From Amblyornis subalaris (lineage: Eukaryota > Chordata > Aves > Passeriformes > Ptilonorhynchidae), in the NCBI GenBank assembly GCA_018881555.1, contig JACAXG010000304.1, positions 238,885 to 302,884 of the forward strand: a stretch of DNA of 64,000 nt, in the 5' to 3' direction. The number at the start of each line of letters is the position of its first letter. Position 1 is the stretch's first letter. This document shows, piece after piece, positions 1 through 12,000 of this stretch. Made by a program: the position numbers and the translations under genes. Under the pieces are notes generated by a model. That model was given only the letters and a program-made list of their open reading frames with translations, was not told the DNA's origin and ran no database searches.

Positions 1-771
1 TTTATCTTAAGGGAGGGTTTGAGTTAGGGAGAAGTTTCAGCTCTGCTATTGCCTTCCCGTGACATCCTGTGATCTTCCGTTCGCCTGTCCCTGCCTGTCA
101 CATAAGTGCTCAAACCCTCTCAAAATTCAAGGCCTCTAGGAATGGTACTTCTTCGTCTTTGGCATAAGAAAGGGAATAAATATACCTGTTTAAAACTCTA
201 CTGCAAAAATCACTTCTGATACAAAACTAATTATAATCTGTTTTTGATGTACAATTCTCCATGTGTGGAAATCAGCTGACAAGCATAATCTCCAAAAATC
301 CTTGGAGCCATAATGCTGTAGTAAAAGGTGTGGTTTTCAAAAGAAATCAGCCTCTTATTGACAGCTCCCAAATGCAGCACAGTAATAATCAGTATGTTGT
401 TAAAGCATTCAGTGATTTGCTTCTCCAACTTTTGAATTACTTTTTAATGCTGTATATGTAGTAGAAATTAAAAAAAAATAAAAAGTAGCAGTGGAATATG
501 TGATTTGTAGACCCATCTCCTAGTCACTATAAAAATAGTTCAGAACTTTAGTTCTAAAAAATACTCTTAAAAAATTCTTTGTCACTTGGGCAGAGACGTT
601 GCCCAAGTCTATGAGGTTTCTCATAGTGCAGTGTAACTACCTTTCTTTCCAACCAATTAACAGAGATTAAGCTTGCTGAATATTAGTGATCATTGCAGTA
701 AATACTGTTGTTGCCCTGCTCTAAGTGTTTTCTAAATGCTTTTCTTTGTTAGGAAAAATAGTGTTTTATAG
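1..771. other. No recognised feature; intron-like AT-rich DNA
   Basis: No repeat family or plausible exon was recognised here. The sequence is AT-rich, with an A-rich tract near 468-486. If the candidate terminal exon that follows is real, this stretch would be the 3' part of the preceding intron: it ends in a pyrimidine-rich run and AG. Two short overlapping ORFs at 231-461 lie on opposite strands and look like chance. Confidence 0.5.
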
Positions 772-899
772 GGTGCCAAAGTGTAATAGAAGTTTTGCAG
801 AGACACTTAGATGCTTTAGAGCTAGAGACTGTAGACTTTGATGTAATTTCAAGTAATACACAAAGGAGTGATGGTGAAGATGAATCTGAGAGAACATAA
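772..899 (+). CDS. Candidate 3'-terminal exon of an unidentified gene
   Basis: I do not recognise the protein. Seen: after a T-rich tract and an AG at 770-771, a frame stays open from TGC at 774 to a TAA stop at 897-899, giving 41 residues. It begins with a helix-like segment (VIEVLQRHLDALELE) and ends in a hydrophilic acidic tail (SDGEDESERT), a composition more like a real C-terminus than random AT-rich translation. An earlier AG at 751-752 would put an in-frame TAG just inside the exon, so the 770-771 acceptor is preferred. Upstream exons would lie left of the window. In a different frame, a coiled-coil-like stretch continues downstream of the stop at about 913-960, so a frameshifted pseudogene is an alternative. 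A chance ORF of this length is also quite possible. Confidence 0.3.
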
Positions 900-1629
900 G
901 CATAAGAGGACTGCAGAGGCTGGAGGTGGAGAATCAAGCAGAAGAAGCTACAGGGCACACAGACGTGCCTTACAGTTTATTTCTGTTGTGTCTTTTTTTT
1001 GAGGGGGCGTGAATTTCTTTTTGTTCTTCTTGTTGTTTTTGTTTGTTTGTTTGTTTGTTTATTTCTTCTGGCCAATCTTTTTAAATTTTATTTTCACTTT
1101 CATTTGCACAGAAACAGCTTCTCTAAAGTTATACTTTTCATTCTGATTTTCAAGTGACATGAAAATCAGGGACAGCTCTACAGTTCTGCATATTGCTTAT
1201 TAGCCCCTCTACCTGCCCTTGTGTAAAGGCATAATTTAAGAAGTGCCAGTTTGTTACTTGATCTTCCTGTGAGTCAGAGAGTTAAAATAGCTATAATTAT
1301 CTAACTGCTTTACAACCCCTTATTAATTTCCAGGATGTAGTCAGTTTGTTAATAAGAACTTTGGACTCTCGGAGGATTGAAGCAATCACTGCAAAAATGA
1401 TATCCCTACCAATCTCATCTGACAGCTCATTTGTCACTGAAGAACTTCCCTACAGAGGAAAACAGAATTCAAGAGAGTCTTCATATTTTCTTCTCTCTTC
1501 ACTTTTGGACAGCAACAAGATGAGAAAGAATCTAATTTTAAGTGCTGGTTTCTACAAGAGGGTAAAATAAAATACTTCAGTTTCCTAGCTGAATGGTTTT
1601 GTAGCATCACCAGACGGTCAAAGGAAGTG
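900..1629 (+). other. Possible 3' UTR with AATAAA and a TTTG repeat
   Basis: This follows the candidate terminal exon. It contains a (TTTG)n microsatellite at about 1037-1063 and one AATAAA hexamer at 1566-1571, which could be the polyadenylation signal of a transcript ending shortly before the CR1 element. A 74-codon ORF at 1346-1570 is more likely chance. The UTR status depends entirely on the exon call. Confidence 0.25.
1037..1063. repeat. (TTTG)n microsatellite
   Basis: About six tandem GTTT units directly visible, inside a T-rich run. Confidence 0.85.
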
Positions 1630-2087
1630 ATTGTCCTGCTCTGCTCTGCACTGCTGCAGAATCAACTTGAGCACTGTCTGCAGTTTTGGGCACCACAATA
1701 TGAAAAAGACATTAGGTTCTTAATAATTGTCCAAAGGAGGCTTGCAAGGATGGTGAAGGGTCTGGAGGGAAAGCCTTATTAGGAGCAGCTGAGTCACTTG
1801 GTTGGTTTAACCTGGAGGAGAACTCAAGGAAATGGCATGAGACTGAGTCGGGGCAGGTCTAAGCTGAATATCAGGAAATGCTTTTCACCCAGGGGGTGGT
1901 TGGGCACTGGAACAGGCTCCCCAGGGAAGTGGTCACAGCACCGAGTCTGACAGAGCTCAATGGACGATGCTTTCAGGCACATAGTGTGACTCTTGAGGTT
2001 GTCCTATGCAGGGCCAGGAGTTGGACTAAATGATCCTAGTGGGTCCCTTCCAACTCCAGGATATTCTATGATTCTATTCTATGATCC
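1630..2087 (+). mobile_element. CR1 LINE, 5'-truncated 3' end
   Basis: CR1 non-LTR retrotransposon fragment in sense orientation. Recognisable parts in order: the decayed end of ORF2 (gggcaccacaatatg, then gaaggatggtgaagggtctgg-like text), the conserved block around 1900-1940 that encodes the 'ERNRLP' region of CR1 C-termini (ggaacaggctccccagggaa), and the terminal segment around 2020-2087 (ggagttggactaaatgatcc, then ccttccaactccagg). It ends in ATTCTATG-type octamers, the CR1 3' signature. The 5' truncation is typical of LINE retrotransposition. The frame carries stops, so it is inactive. Confidence 0.92.
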
Positions 2088-5000
2088 ATAATTTCCTAAC
2101 TTCCTGTCATTATGAGACGGGTACTGACATGGGTGACCTGAAAAACAAGTTTCTGAGTCCAGCATGATGAGATACAGTGGTATCTCTCACCATTGTGAGT
2201 GTTGTAAGTAGCATTTGAGATTTCTGTTGGACACCTTAACAGGTTTTGACTGCTTATGAAGACATAAGGTATCTTCTCTAGAAATTAAATTTTTTTTCCC
2301 TTGAACTTTGAGCAACCAACATAAACTGACAATATTTAATTTCAAGGTATTTTCTAAATTGTTGAGAAGATAGATAATGTTTATCTATTTGGGACTCAAG
2401 AGTGTTTCTGTGTTCTGTCCTCATGCTGAGTGGTCAAATTCTAGTAATTTAACCTTTTTAACTCGGTTTCACTATGAAAAAAATTCAAAGCAAGGTTTAG
2501 AAAACTTATTAAGTGATTAAAGCACTGCTGAAAAAAACTACCATCTAACACAAGATAACCTTATATTTTTATTATAAATACATGGCATAGCAGTGTGGAT
2601 TTCCTACAGTGAGAAGCAGGTTTATTAAAGGAGTTTGTTTGTTTGTCATTACCAAAGCCAAACTAAGACTATGTGAGGTCAATGCACAGGAGCATCAGTA
2701 CCTGAAATCTGTACTTCTCACTGGCCACAGGTGAAAAACTGTAAAATGAGAGCCAAGACAGTATTTCTAGAGCAAAATTTTAGTTTCCAGCAGTCTTTTA
2801 CCACTCTGTGAGCTGGGAGTTGTAGCAGCACTCAAACAATTCAGTATCTCTGTGTTTTTCTACCATTCGCTCTCCTAAATGATGATTAGCCTTCTTATAT
2901 TCTGGTATCTTAAGCATCTTGCAACAGTGGGTTTCAAAGGATTACTATATGTGGTTTCTGAAAGAGAACTTTAATCATTCTTTCTTCTCTCCTTCAGGAA
3001 TTTGTACATGTTTGTCAACATCTTCCCTAACTGCTTCTTCTTTAGGATAAGAAGTCTTTGTCTGTTTAATTTCACATTATATGGAAATTTTTATACAATT
3101 CTAATAATTCTTTGTACCTTTTTGTTTGATTGTACTTTTAAACTTTTGACACCAAATAATCAGATCTGCATGCACCATGTAATACTCAAATGTAATGGCA
3201 AAGTGTATAGCAGTATAATTATTTTCTGGTCTTTTCCTCTCAATTCTTACCATTTGTCTTTGATTACTATAATGGAATAAGCAGATATTTTCAGAACCCT
3301 CTAGGTCCAGCTATTTTTTAGTTCCTCGAGTGATAATAGCCAGCTTAGAAGCAATTGTTACATATTTATGGCTGGAATTGCTTTTTTTGAAAGGGAAGCT
3401 AACAAAAAAAAAAAAATGATGGAAGTAATGGAAGCATCTAGAAACCTCATGATACCTTCAGCAAGTTACCTAGGATGTTTTCATCCTATTTTCCAGTGTG
3501 TTCTGGTTCACACGCATTATTAAGTGTTATATTGCTAACTATATGAAAATACAATTGTATACTACCTGACCACTTCAGCAAGTGTGGACCCACATGAATA
3601 ATTATCTGATATTGCAACCTATATTGACAGAAATAGGATTCATAAACAATATGGATAACATAGGTGTGTGTGCTTGCCTGTCACACAAAATATTTGAGAT
3701 AATTTCTCAAATATACCAGAAAACAAGTGCAGAAATCCGTATCTGTCTTCTTAAGAATATCCAATATTAAAACCCTCAAAACTTCCTTATCTTAAAGAGC
3801 CTCCTCATACTGAGGAATTGAAAGATAAGTTTGTGGTTAAAAGAAAGGTGGTGTATAATGTTGAAAATATATTTCATGCAGCAAAATGTAGTTTTCAAAA
3901 TGTATGTGCAATAAGCACTTATTTCCCTCTCAGCAGGCAATTCTGTAGTGTGTCAAAATGCAAGTTAGTAGAAAAACAGACTTCCCAATAAATATGTGTG
4001 TATGTATATAGTTCTCCCTTTCTAAGAAGCTGTTTTAATTCCAGAGGTTAGGTTACTAGGTTGTGCTAAATCATCCTACTGGCATTACAGAGTTGTAAAC
4101 TTCCATCTTCCACTTAACAGTGTTTTCTTATCACAGACCTTGTAGCAACTTTCTCAGTTCACAAGACTGGAAGAAATTCATCTATGGGAGATCAAATGGT
4201 GCTGTCTTGGAGAGGGAATATTGATTTAATAAGGTTTGCTACTGACTGTTGATACCAACCGTGTAACTGAGGGAGACAATCTTACTTTAACTTTGTAAGA
4301 GCTGAAATGAAAGAATGAGAAATGGGAAAATAATGTAGGTAAACTCACCAAGTTTTCTTAGTACTTTGTGGTGAATTTTGAGCAAGCAGACAGCACTAAG
4401 AGGCAGGTAAACACAATGAAATTAAACACCACAGTTGAGTAAAAACTGCAGTGCCAACCCAGAATCTCTACTTGGAAAAACAGTCCATAATTAACTTTTT
4501 CCTTGAATTCTAGGTAACAATTTTGAATGTGTGAGTACATCTTCAAGCTAAGTTTCTACTTCTTACATGAAAATTTTTTGAGTAATATTAATAAAAGCTT
4601 TATTGACAATCCAGAAATTTGGTGTTTATATTGTTCAGTGAAACATTTTAGGGTTTTGAATTTAATTTAGTGGACTAGCAAATTTGGGGTTTGGCAATAT
4701 ATTTTGTATATGCCTGAAGATATGCTTTAGACATATGGTGAATTAAAGCATTTGAGATAGTCTTACAGCTCAATGTAATGAATGGATTCTTCAGTTGTGT
4801 AAATTCCCCTGTTGTCTTTATAGTTAAAGATAGGAACTGTGCCAATTTATATAATTTGATAATTTGATCTCATTAAATTAAATATATTTTTCACACCTCT
4901 CAGAAAGAAAGTCTGGAATGAAATGCAGTCAGCAAAAAGTTGGTTGTAATTGCAACTTTTCCCAGGAGGGGGGGCTTAAAAGAACAGATTCCTTTGGGAA

Positions 5001-7094
5001 GACAGGGTTGCCCTTGTAACCTGGGGTTCAAATAGCAAGTCTACAATGAGCGTTTAGCTTAATCTCAACTTTTTACCTGTGGGTATGCAGTTATATGCGC
5101 ACTTTTACAACACTTTAGAGCTTCACTGCTTAGTTCATTGTTTTATTGCTAATCTACATTCTCCTTTACTGCATATGTGAATCAAGACCATATTTTTCAA
5201 TAAATTCTAGCAACAGAGTATTTAGTGAAACTGGTTAATACAAAATCTTGAATAATATATGCCACAGAATATTTTTGGATTATATGAATTAATATTAAAT
5301 ATCAAGCTTAGAAACCAGAATATGCATCTTGTTTTAAACCTGATGAATTTTTAAATTAGCATAGTGCAAGATTTGTGTTGTCACCAGCATTCACATGTCA
5401 GTCTTTGATTAAATACAAGCCAAAATAATTCTTCCTTTGAATTTCTTCTATAATGTAATGATTTGTCTTAACTAATACTTTTGGGGTGGACAGCCCTTGT
5501 AAGGAGCTACTTCTTAAAATACAAAGATGTTTTCACTGTATCTTACTCTGGTATTTCTTGCACTTGAACACAGGAAATTAAGCATAAAAGCTGAACATTT
5601 TCTTTTTTTCTGAAATAAAGGTGGTATTTGAGCTCTGTTAACATTTTGTCTATGAGGATGTACATTACAGAACTCCAATTTAAGAAAATCTTAACATTAG
5701 CTGTCAGAAATGCCTAGATATATCCTGTGGATTGTAGTATGCAAGATATATGATGAGTATATATGAAAATGTAGTAGATTCCTTTAAAAACTAGAATTTG
5801 TTTATAATAAATACAGCTATATTTGAAAGGATTAATAACATCAATTTCCTTGTTGGTTGCAGAAAACAAGTGTATGGAATATTTTTACTAATTACTTTGC
5901 ATTCAGCAGAGTCAAAGCCTCCTAATCAGGCCAAATTAGTGAATACTCTGTAAGCTAATCAATTTTTTTTCCATATAGTAACAAGATAATTCACACCATT
6001 TAAAGGCTGTTAGCACAGCATATAATTCTGCATTACATTACCAAGCAAAGTTATATACTTCAATGTCTTGTGTATCCTATTCTTAATACATTTCACACCC
6101 TACAGGTTTTTTGATTTCTAAAACGAATGTTTTCTCTCTTTTCCAATTTTTCATCTTGAAGCTGATGTATCTATAACTGAAAGAATATACAGCACAAAAG
6201 CAAATCAATGATCTTCATGTAACTGAAGTATTCCTTAGTCTGCCTGAAATTATCATGGATGTACTAGCTTTATTAATGCTCCTCATGGTACAGACTTTTC
6301 CCCGGATATTTTCTCTCAATTTTATACAGAACAACTACTGTAAAAACGTTGAAGGTTCTGTGGTAGATTTCTGCTGCTGCCCTGTAAATGGCAGTCTCTC
6401 TATAAAGAGACTTTTATTCAGCCCTTGCACTGGACTGCCTACATTTGGATGTTATAAATAAATACAGAAGCAGCTAAATAGAGAGTTCTACAGAATGGAG
6501 ATAAGATATTTCTTCACATATTTAGATATTTCTCCCTACCATTAATTTTTCTCCTCTGCAAGTCTTATTTTATTTATGTGTGGTCCATAACCTTAGGATC
6601 TACAATTAGACTTATTTTCACTGCATTTGCCATTGACCCAAGAAACTGTGACTGGCATGTCTTAGTCTGGGTCTGGGTTTGCTCTGCTGTTGGGAAATTA
6701 AGAAATTACTCGTCTGGATCCATGTCGCTTTTCTGCACCTCCCGTGTACGGCTTACTATCACAATCTCTGTCACTGACTCAAGCACTCTCTGTTTCTCAG
6801 ATAGTTCTACTAAAAAAATATTTAAAATATATAGCTTTAGTCCAGTATGTTTTTTTACTTTTTTAATCCTTGCTAAGAAATCTGGTAAACATGCTGAGAA
6901 TTCTTAGCAAAGAGGTGGTGTGGATTGTCTTACCATTCCTCGAATATATATATCCCTATTCATTGCTTCAGATCAAGGTGCCTGTGGAGCACCAATTCTC
7001 GCAGAGGAGAAATTATACGATACTTGCTTTCCCATGACCCTATGAAGAACATTATTAAAATTTAAATTTTTCATCTTCTTGTGTGAGAAGGCAG
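2088..7094. other. No recognised feature; unique-looking AT-rich DNA
   Basis: About 5 kb without any repeat family, exon or RNA gene that I recognise. Only short homopolymer runs (a 13-base A run near 3404) and ORFs of at most 109 codons (6578-6907) occur; the latter has a biased, non-protein-like composition. Consistent with intron or intergenic sequence. Confidence 0.5.
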
Positions 7095-7099
7095 CTGGG

Positions 7100-8690
7100 G
7101 TGAATGGAATGCTGTCTAAAGGTCGATAGGGGGTCAGCAGAATTTATGGGTGAAAATTAAAGAGGAAGCAGGTAAGAGTGACATTGTTGAGTGTCTCTGC
7201 TGTAGGCCTCCTGATGAGAAAGAAAAAGTGGATGAAACCTATACATACAGAAAACAGCAGCCTCATATTCACAGGATCTGGTCCTCATGGGAGACTGCAA
7301 CTACCTTGATGTCTACTAGAAAGAAAAACTAGGACGACATAGCAAAGAGGATTGCCATGGAAGGCATTCATGACAATATGCTGACCCATCTGTAGAGAAA
7401 CCAACAAGGACAGGTGCAGTGCTGGATCTTATATCCAAAACCAGGGAGTGTTTCATTGGGAATGTGAAGGCTGAAGGCAGCTTTGGCTGCAGGGACCATG
7501 ACATGGTGGAGTTCAGAACCAGGACAGGAGAGAACTAACAGTGCAAAAGGTCAGATCACAAGCTTGAACAGCATCAGACCAGAATCTGACCTCTTCAAAA
7601 ATGTGCTTGGAAGAGTGTCACTAGAGGGAACAGTAGCCCAGGAAAGCTGGTTAATGCCCGAGGATCACCATGTCCAAGCTCAAGAGCAATCCCTCCCAAA
7701 GAGCAGATATCCAGGCAGAAATGTCAGGAACCCTGTGTGAATGTACGATATGCTCATGGCAAAAATAAGTCACAAAAAACGGGAAGCATTCTGGTGAAAA
7801 CAAGGACAGCTAACCTGAGAGAAATATGGTGACAGTGTCTGGACATGCAGGAATGAGGTCAGCAAAGCCAAAGGCCAACAAGAATTGAATCTGATGATGG
7901 ACAGAAAGGCAACAAGGGCTGAGGTACTGAACACAAGACTGGCCTTCCTGATGCCCGGGTCTCAGAGAGGAGGGGAAACCTGGAACCAAAGAGACATGCG
8001 GTTGCTGGAAGAGGACCAGATCAGGGAAGGCTTGAGCAAAGCAAGGCCTCTCCTGATGATCTTTGAACACACATGGTGATAGAAGAAGTGCCTGAGGACT
8101 GGAGGAAAGCAAATGCCACTCTTCCCTTCAAGAATGGTGTGAGTGCAGTCGGCCTCACCTGGATCCCTGCAGAGGCAATGCAGCAGCTAATCCTGGGAAC
8201 GGTTTCCAGGCACTTGAAGGGAGAGAAGGTGATAAGGAGTAGTCGGCATGGATTCACCAAGGGGGTGTCTTGCTTGACCAATCCAAGAACCTTCTGCGAG
8301 CCTCTGTCTTATGAGGGAAGCCCGGAGCAGACAGGGCTTGGGGGAAATCTAATCAGTGTGTTTATATACCCAAAGAGGATAAAAGATGATGGAGCCATGC
8401 CCTCCCCGCTGGTGCCCCATGACAGGACAACAGGCAATGGGAACAAACTGAAAGACAAGAGGTTCTGTGGTACAATTTTTACTACAATATTCATTTTTAC
8501 TGGGAGGGTGGCTGAGCACTGACACAGGTTGCCCAGAGACAGGATGGAGTCTTCCTTCTTGGAGATCTTCAAAAGCCATCTGGACATGATCTTGGGTGAC
8601 CAGTTCTAGGTCTGTCTGGTCCAAACTCCCTGCTCAGCTCAAGCAAGTTGGTACAGATGAGCTCCAAAATTCTCCTTTAGTTTTAACCCA
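7100..8690 (+). mobile_element. CR1 LINE copy A, internally deleted
   Basis: CR1 element in sense orientation. Reading 5' to 3': an endonuclease-domain remnant (7146-7330; residues like WVKIKEEAGKSDIV, RPPDEKEKVDE and LMGDCNYLDVY), the post-endonuclease linker (7400-7535; AVLDLISKT, then SFGCRDHDMVEFRT), an RT N-terminal piece (8073-8280; VIEEVPEDWRKANA, HGFTKGVSCL), then an abrupt jump into the CR1 C-terminus (8340-8600; RTTGNGNKLK, then a FLEIFKSHLDMILG-like segment). The catalytic RT core between HGFTK and the C-terminus is missing, so the element cannot be autonomous. An inverted near-identical partner lies at 36690-38150. Confidence 0.9.
8073..8522 (+). pseudogene. CR1 ORF2 remnant (RT N-terminus fused to C-terminus), copy A
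   Basis: 149-codon open frame inside CR1 copy A. Residues about 1-70 match the region before RT motif A (EEVPEDWRKAN, QLILGTVSRHLK, KVIRSS.HGFTKG). Residues about 85-149 match the ORF2 C-terminus (GNLISVFIYPKR, DRTTGNGNKLK). The intervening palm and fingers, including the catalytic FADD/YADD box, are deleted. A full CR1 ORF2 is roughly 900 residues or more, so this is a small broken fragment. It differs from the copy-B frame by two substitutions (R/Q and K/R) and one extra residue. No function is inferred; the open frame may persist because the copies are similar and recent, or have been converted. Confidence 0.85.
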
Positions 8691-9090
8691 TCTGAGTTTA
8701 TGCACACATGTGAGTTTAAGAAATGGGGTTCACAGAATTTAGGTCGTAAAAGGCCTCAAGGTGATTTAATCCAGTCTTTGAGAAGATGTAGAGAAGATGT
8801 TCTGCAGCTACTAAGACAAAGATAATAGGTAGGAATATATTCTCCAATGGATTCTGATGAAATTACCTTTTTTTGCTGTAGGTCAGGGGCTCCATAGGGG
8901 AGTGAGCAGGTGTCCACTGACAGTTTTCCTAAGTAGTATTTGTGTGTATTACTGTTTCCAGAGCTATTTTGTCCCTGCATAATAGCCCGCTACATGGGTA
9001 TTGCTGGCTATTCCCATGCTCAGCTGTGGATGCATGGCAATATGGGCTGACATGACAAAATGGGTATAGGAGAGGCATCTCCAAAGGTTT
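8691..9090 (+). repeat. Flank of copy A shared, inverted, with copy B
   Basis: Beyond the CR1 3' end the sequence remains alignable to the reverse complement of 36410-36690. Shared words include gcacacatgtgagtttaag, ataggtaggaatatatt and caggtgtccactga. Divergence by eye is clearly greater than in the CR1 core. I do not recognise a repeat family for this part. Confidence 0.7.
8732..8798 (-). mobile_element. Short insertion in arm A, possibly a CR1 3' fragment
   Basis: Arm A carries about 67 extra bases absent from arm B. They are bounded by GTTC at 8728-8731 and again at 8799-8802, while arm B reads straight through at the equivalent site. The beginning (cacagaattt, then gtaaaaggcctcaaggtgat) resembles the minus-strand 3' end of CR1. 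The family assignment is tentative; the presence/absence difference is directly visible. Confidence 0.5.
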
Positions 9091-12000
9091 TTGTTAGGCA
9101 GAGAAAGTTTTTAGGTTCCTACATATGATAACTAATATTTCTCATTTTGCTGTCTTGAAAATGAACAGCCTATGCTATTTGTGTTTCGTAAAATATTTAA
9201 CAATAATTATTCATACAAATGAACACAGACACACACGTCTGCTACAAAATTTTCTGTTGAGGGCCCCTGAGCCAATGAGTGTTAGAGGTGCATTGGGGAA
9301 CAAAAGCACATGTTGGGTTTCTGTTATCAGGGTTTGCAGTTCTGCTGCACAGCTGGAGCTCCACTACCACAGCAATGACTCACACTGTGCATCAAGATCA
9401 GGTCTAGTTAGAAAACTTATTAGACTTCCTGCTTTTCCGACTGTAAATACAGCCATGTTTCATTGATAAGAAATTATTGCGTTGCTGATTCTAAGGAGTT
9501 GTTTCAGTGGTTAATCAATCAAATTGTGATAACTTAATCCCATGCATAATGATTGTATGTGATAGTCTCTCAAATGTTTTAGCTGCTTATAATAAGGTTT
9601 TCCTCTCCTTCCATTCTAGAATTGGGCTGTTTACTCACTGTTTTTTGCAAAGAGGATCAGAAGAATAGAAATTACAGAGAATCTAATTTTTTTTGAAGAA
9701 GTGAACTGAATCTTGTAAATCATACATGTCACCTGGATTTTTTTAATTTGTAGATTTATGTGATGACACAGAGAACTACTGTGAAACAGAAACAAGAGCC
9801 TTCTTCACTCTTTGTTGCCCAGCATATTAAAACCCCTTTTGATTATTACTTGAGTTCATACTTTCCAGAAGACATAAGTCTTAGTTTAGGAATACCCATT
9901 TACTTGTATTGTTTCCTTCACACTATATCAACACAGAAACCCACCTTCTATGCTGTTAAAAATCTCTTTTCTGAGGATACATTTAACCATTTTTAGACAC
10001 GTCTAATATTTAATTTTATCTAGACCATAATTTTCAAAGATGATGAAGGATTTTAAAGGCTCTATTTCTTAGATAGGAAGTGAGTTTGACACCCATATTT
10101 AAAGCAATAACATGTTTTAGAATTTCTGATTTTTGATGCTCAAAATTTTGAGCTACGCTGGAGCAGAGCTCACCTCTGAAAATAGTCTGTGACAATTGAA
10201 ATTTAAGGGGTTTATAGCTGATTTTCTTTTATTTATTTAGTAGTACTTTGATTAGTTAAAATAATTTCTGTATTTATCATCAAGAACATTTTTTTATTCT
10301 CTTAGAAGGTTACATAAAATTCCTACAAATACTAACAACAGTTGTAAATCCTTTATCACCCTCTGGTGATCTTATTATGGATTATGAAAGTGATTAACTA
10401 GTTTTCTTTCTGCTGTGGTTCTTGTAATTTCTTCAGTGGACAATAAGGTAAGCAATTAGCTTATGACCTTCTTTAGGCAATTGCTTGTTTTTGAGATTAA
10501 TAGAATCCATTTTGAGTCACATACAAAACCACTGCATTTGCTATGGCTTTCTTCATGCACTTTTTGTAGTCATATGGCAGGGCAATGCACTTGAAAGTAA
10601 TGAATTCCTCTTTTCCTCTAATAATAAAGAAATGTTAAGGAAATACAAACAAGTACTAGAGAAGGAAACCACCAGCAAACAGGAACTCTAACAAATAACT
10701 GAATGAATGAATGAATGAATGAGTGAATGAATGAGTGGGGATAAATGAAAACATAAAGCCAGTTGAAGCGATTCAGCCAATGTTCTACAGGAAAACAACT
10801 GGCCAGTTTCTACCTGTCTGCTGGAAGGCTCAAAGGGTCATCTTATGAATATGGCATTTAGTTTTGTTCTAGGAAAAAAGCTGGATAGCAGGGTGTGATC
10901 TTTTAAATTTGGTCTGTTGGATGTTGCTAGTTTAAAAGTTTGTAACTGACTCATCCCTTTCTGCCCTAAGAAGTGGAAGAAATAGAAGTGTAAGTATCTC
11001 TACATTCCATTCGTAAGTCTGACAATTCTAAAATCTGTGAAGCACACACCATCTCCAAACACAGAAATTCTATGGAAGCTAAATATTCTAGGAAGTTTCT
11101 GGGGTTTAAACTAATGTAATTCTTACACAGTAATAAAAAATACGAATATAATAGGAAGTAGAAAGATGTTTTTTCTTATTCAAGTTTCCAAGGAGATATG
11201 CTTGCATTGAGTTTCGGGTGTATTTTATGTGAGCCACTAATCAATTTACGTTTGATATATATTATTTTTTTCAAGTCCTTTTTTCTATGCCTACCTATAG
11301 CTCATATTCTTCCAACAGATAAGTAAACTCACTCTACAAAATTGTTAAGTACTTGCTGTGGAATGAGTGGTATATCTCTAGGATATAATTGTTTACTATT
11401 GAGTGTATTTTCCTCACTTTCTCCATTGTTGTCCTTATATTCTTCATCACCACTCTTTATTTTCTTACACACTCTGATTTTAATTCTGGCTTTCATATCT
11501 GCTCACTGTGTCTCAATCTCCTCTTCCCAAAGCCACATTACTACTTACTTTCCTGTGTCTATATCTGTATTTCCATCCCTTTTCCAGGCTCTTTTTCTCT
11601 GTTGTTGCTTTGCTCTCTTTCCAATTGCTTTTCTATTTTCTAGTAGCCCTTTACTCTTTTCATAGTGCTAAGACCCTTTTCTGTGGTCCTTTTTTCAGGA
11701 CAGAGTTTGCAGCCACGGACAGATGTGAATCTGTTTAGAGGCAATGTGCATGCTTCCTCAGGAGGCAAGATATAAGTTCTTCTAAGCTCAATTTCTTCAT
11801 TACCTAATATTTACCTCCTGTCAGTGTCATTATCATTATGATAAAATCCAGCAACCATCTTTGTTCAGAGATTTGACTGAATCCCCTGCAGTTTTTGAGT
11901 CACATACAGAAAACAAATTTGAAATCAAATACCATTTCTACAGCAGTGCCCTTCAAAAACCCTTCAAAATAGGAGGCAACATTGAAACAGATGAGCTTCA

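Noticed and set aside
7483..7740. ORFs within CR1 copy A outside the 149-codon frame
   Set aside because: Alternative frames or fragments of decayed CR1 ORF2; not separate genes.
11342..11738. Three overlapping plus-strand ORFs up to 107 codons
   Set aside because: All three frames are open together because the stretch is pyrimidine-rich low-complexity DNA; the composition is not protein-like.
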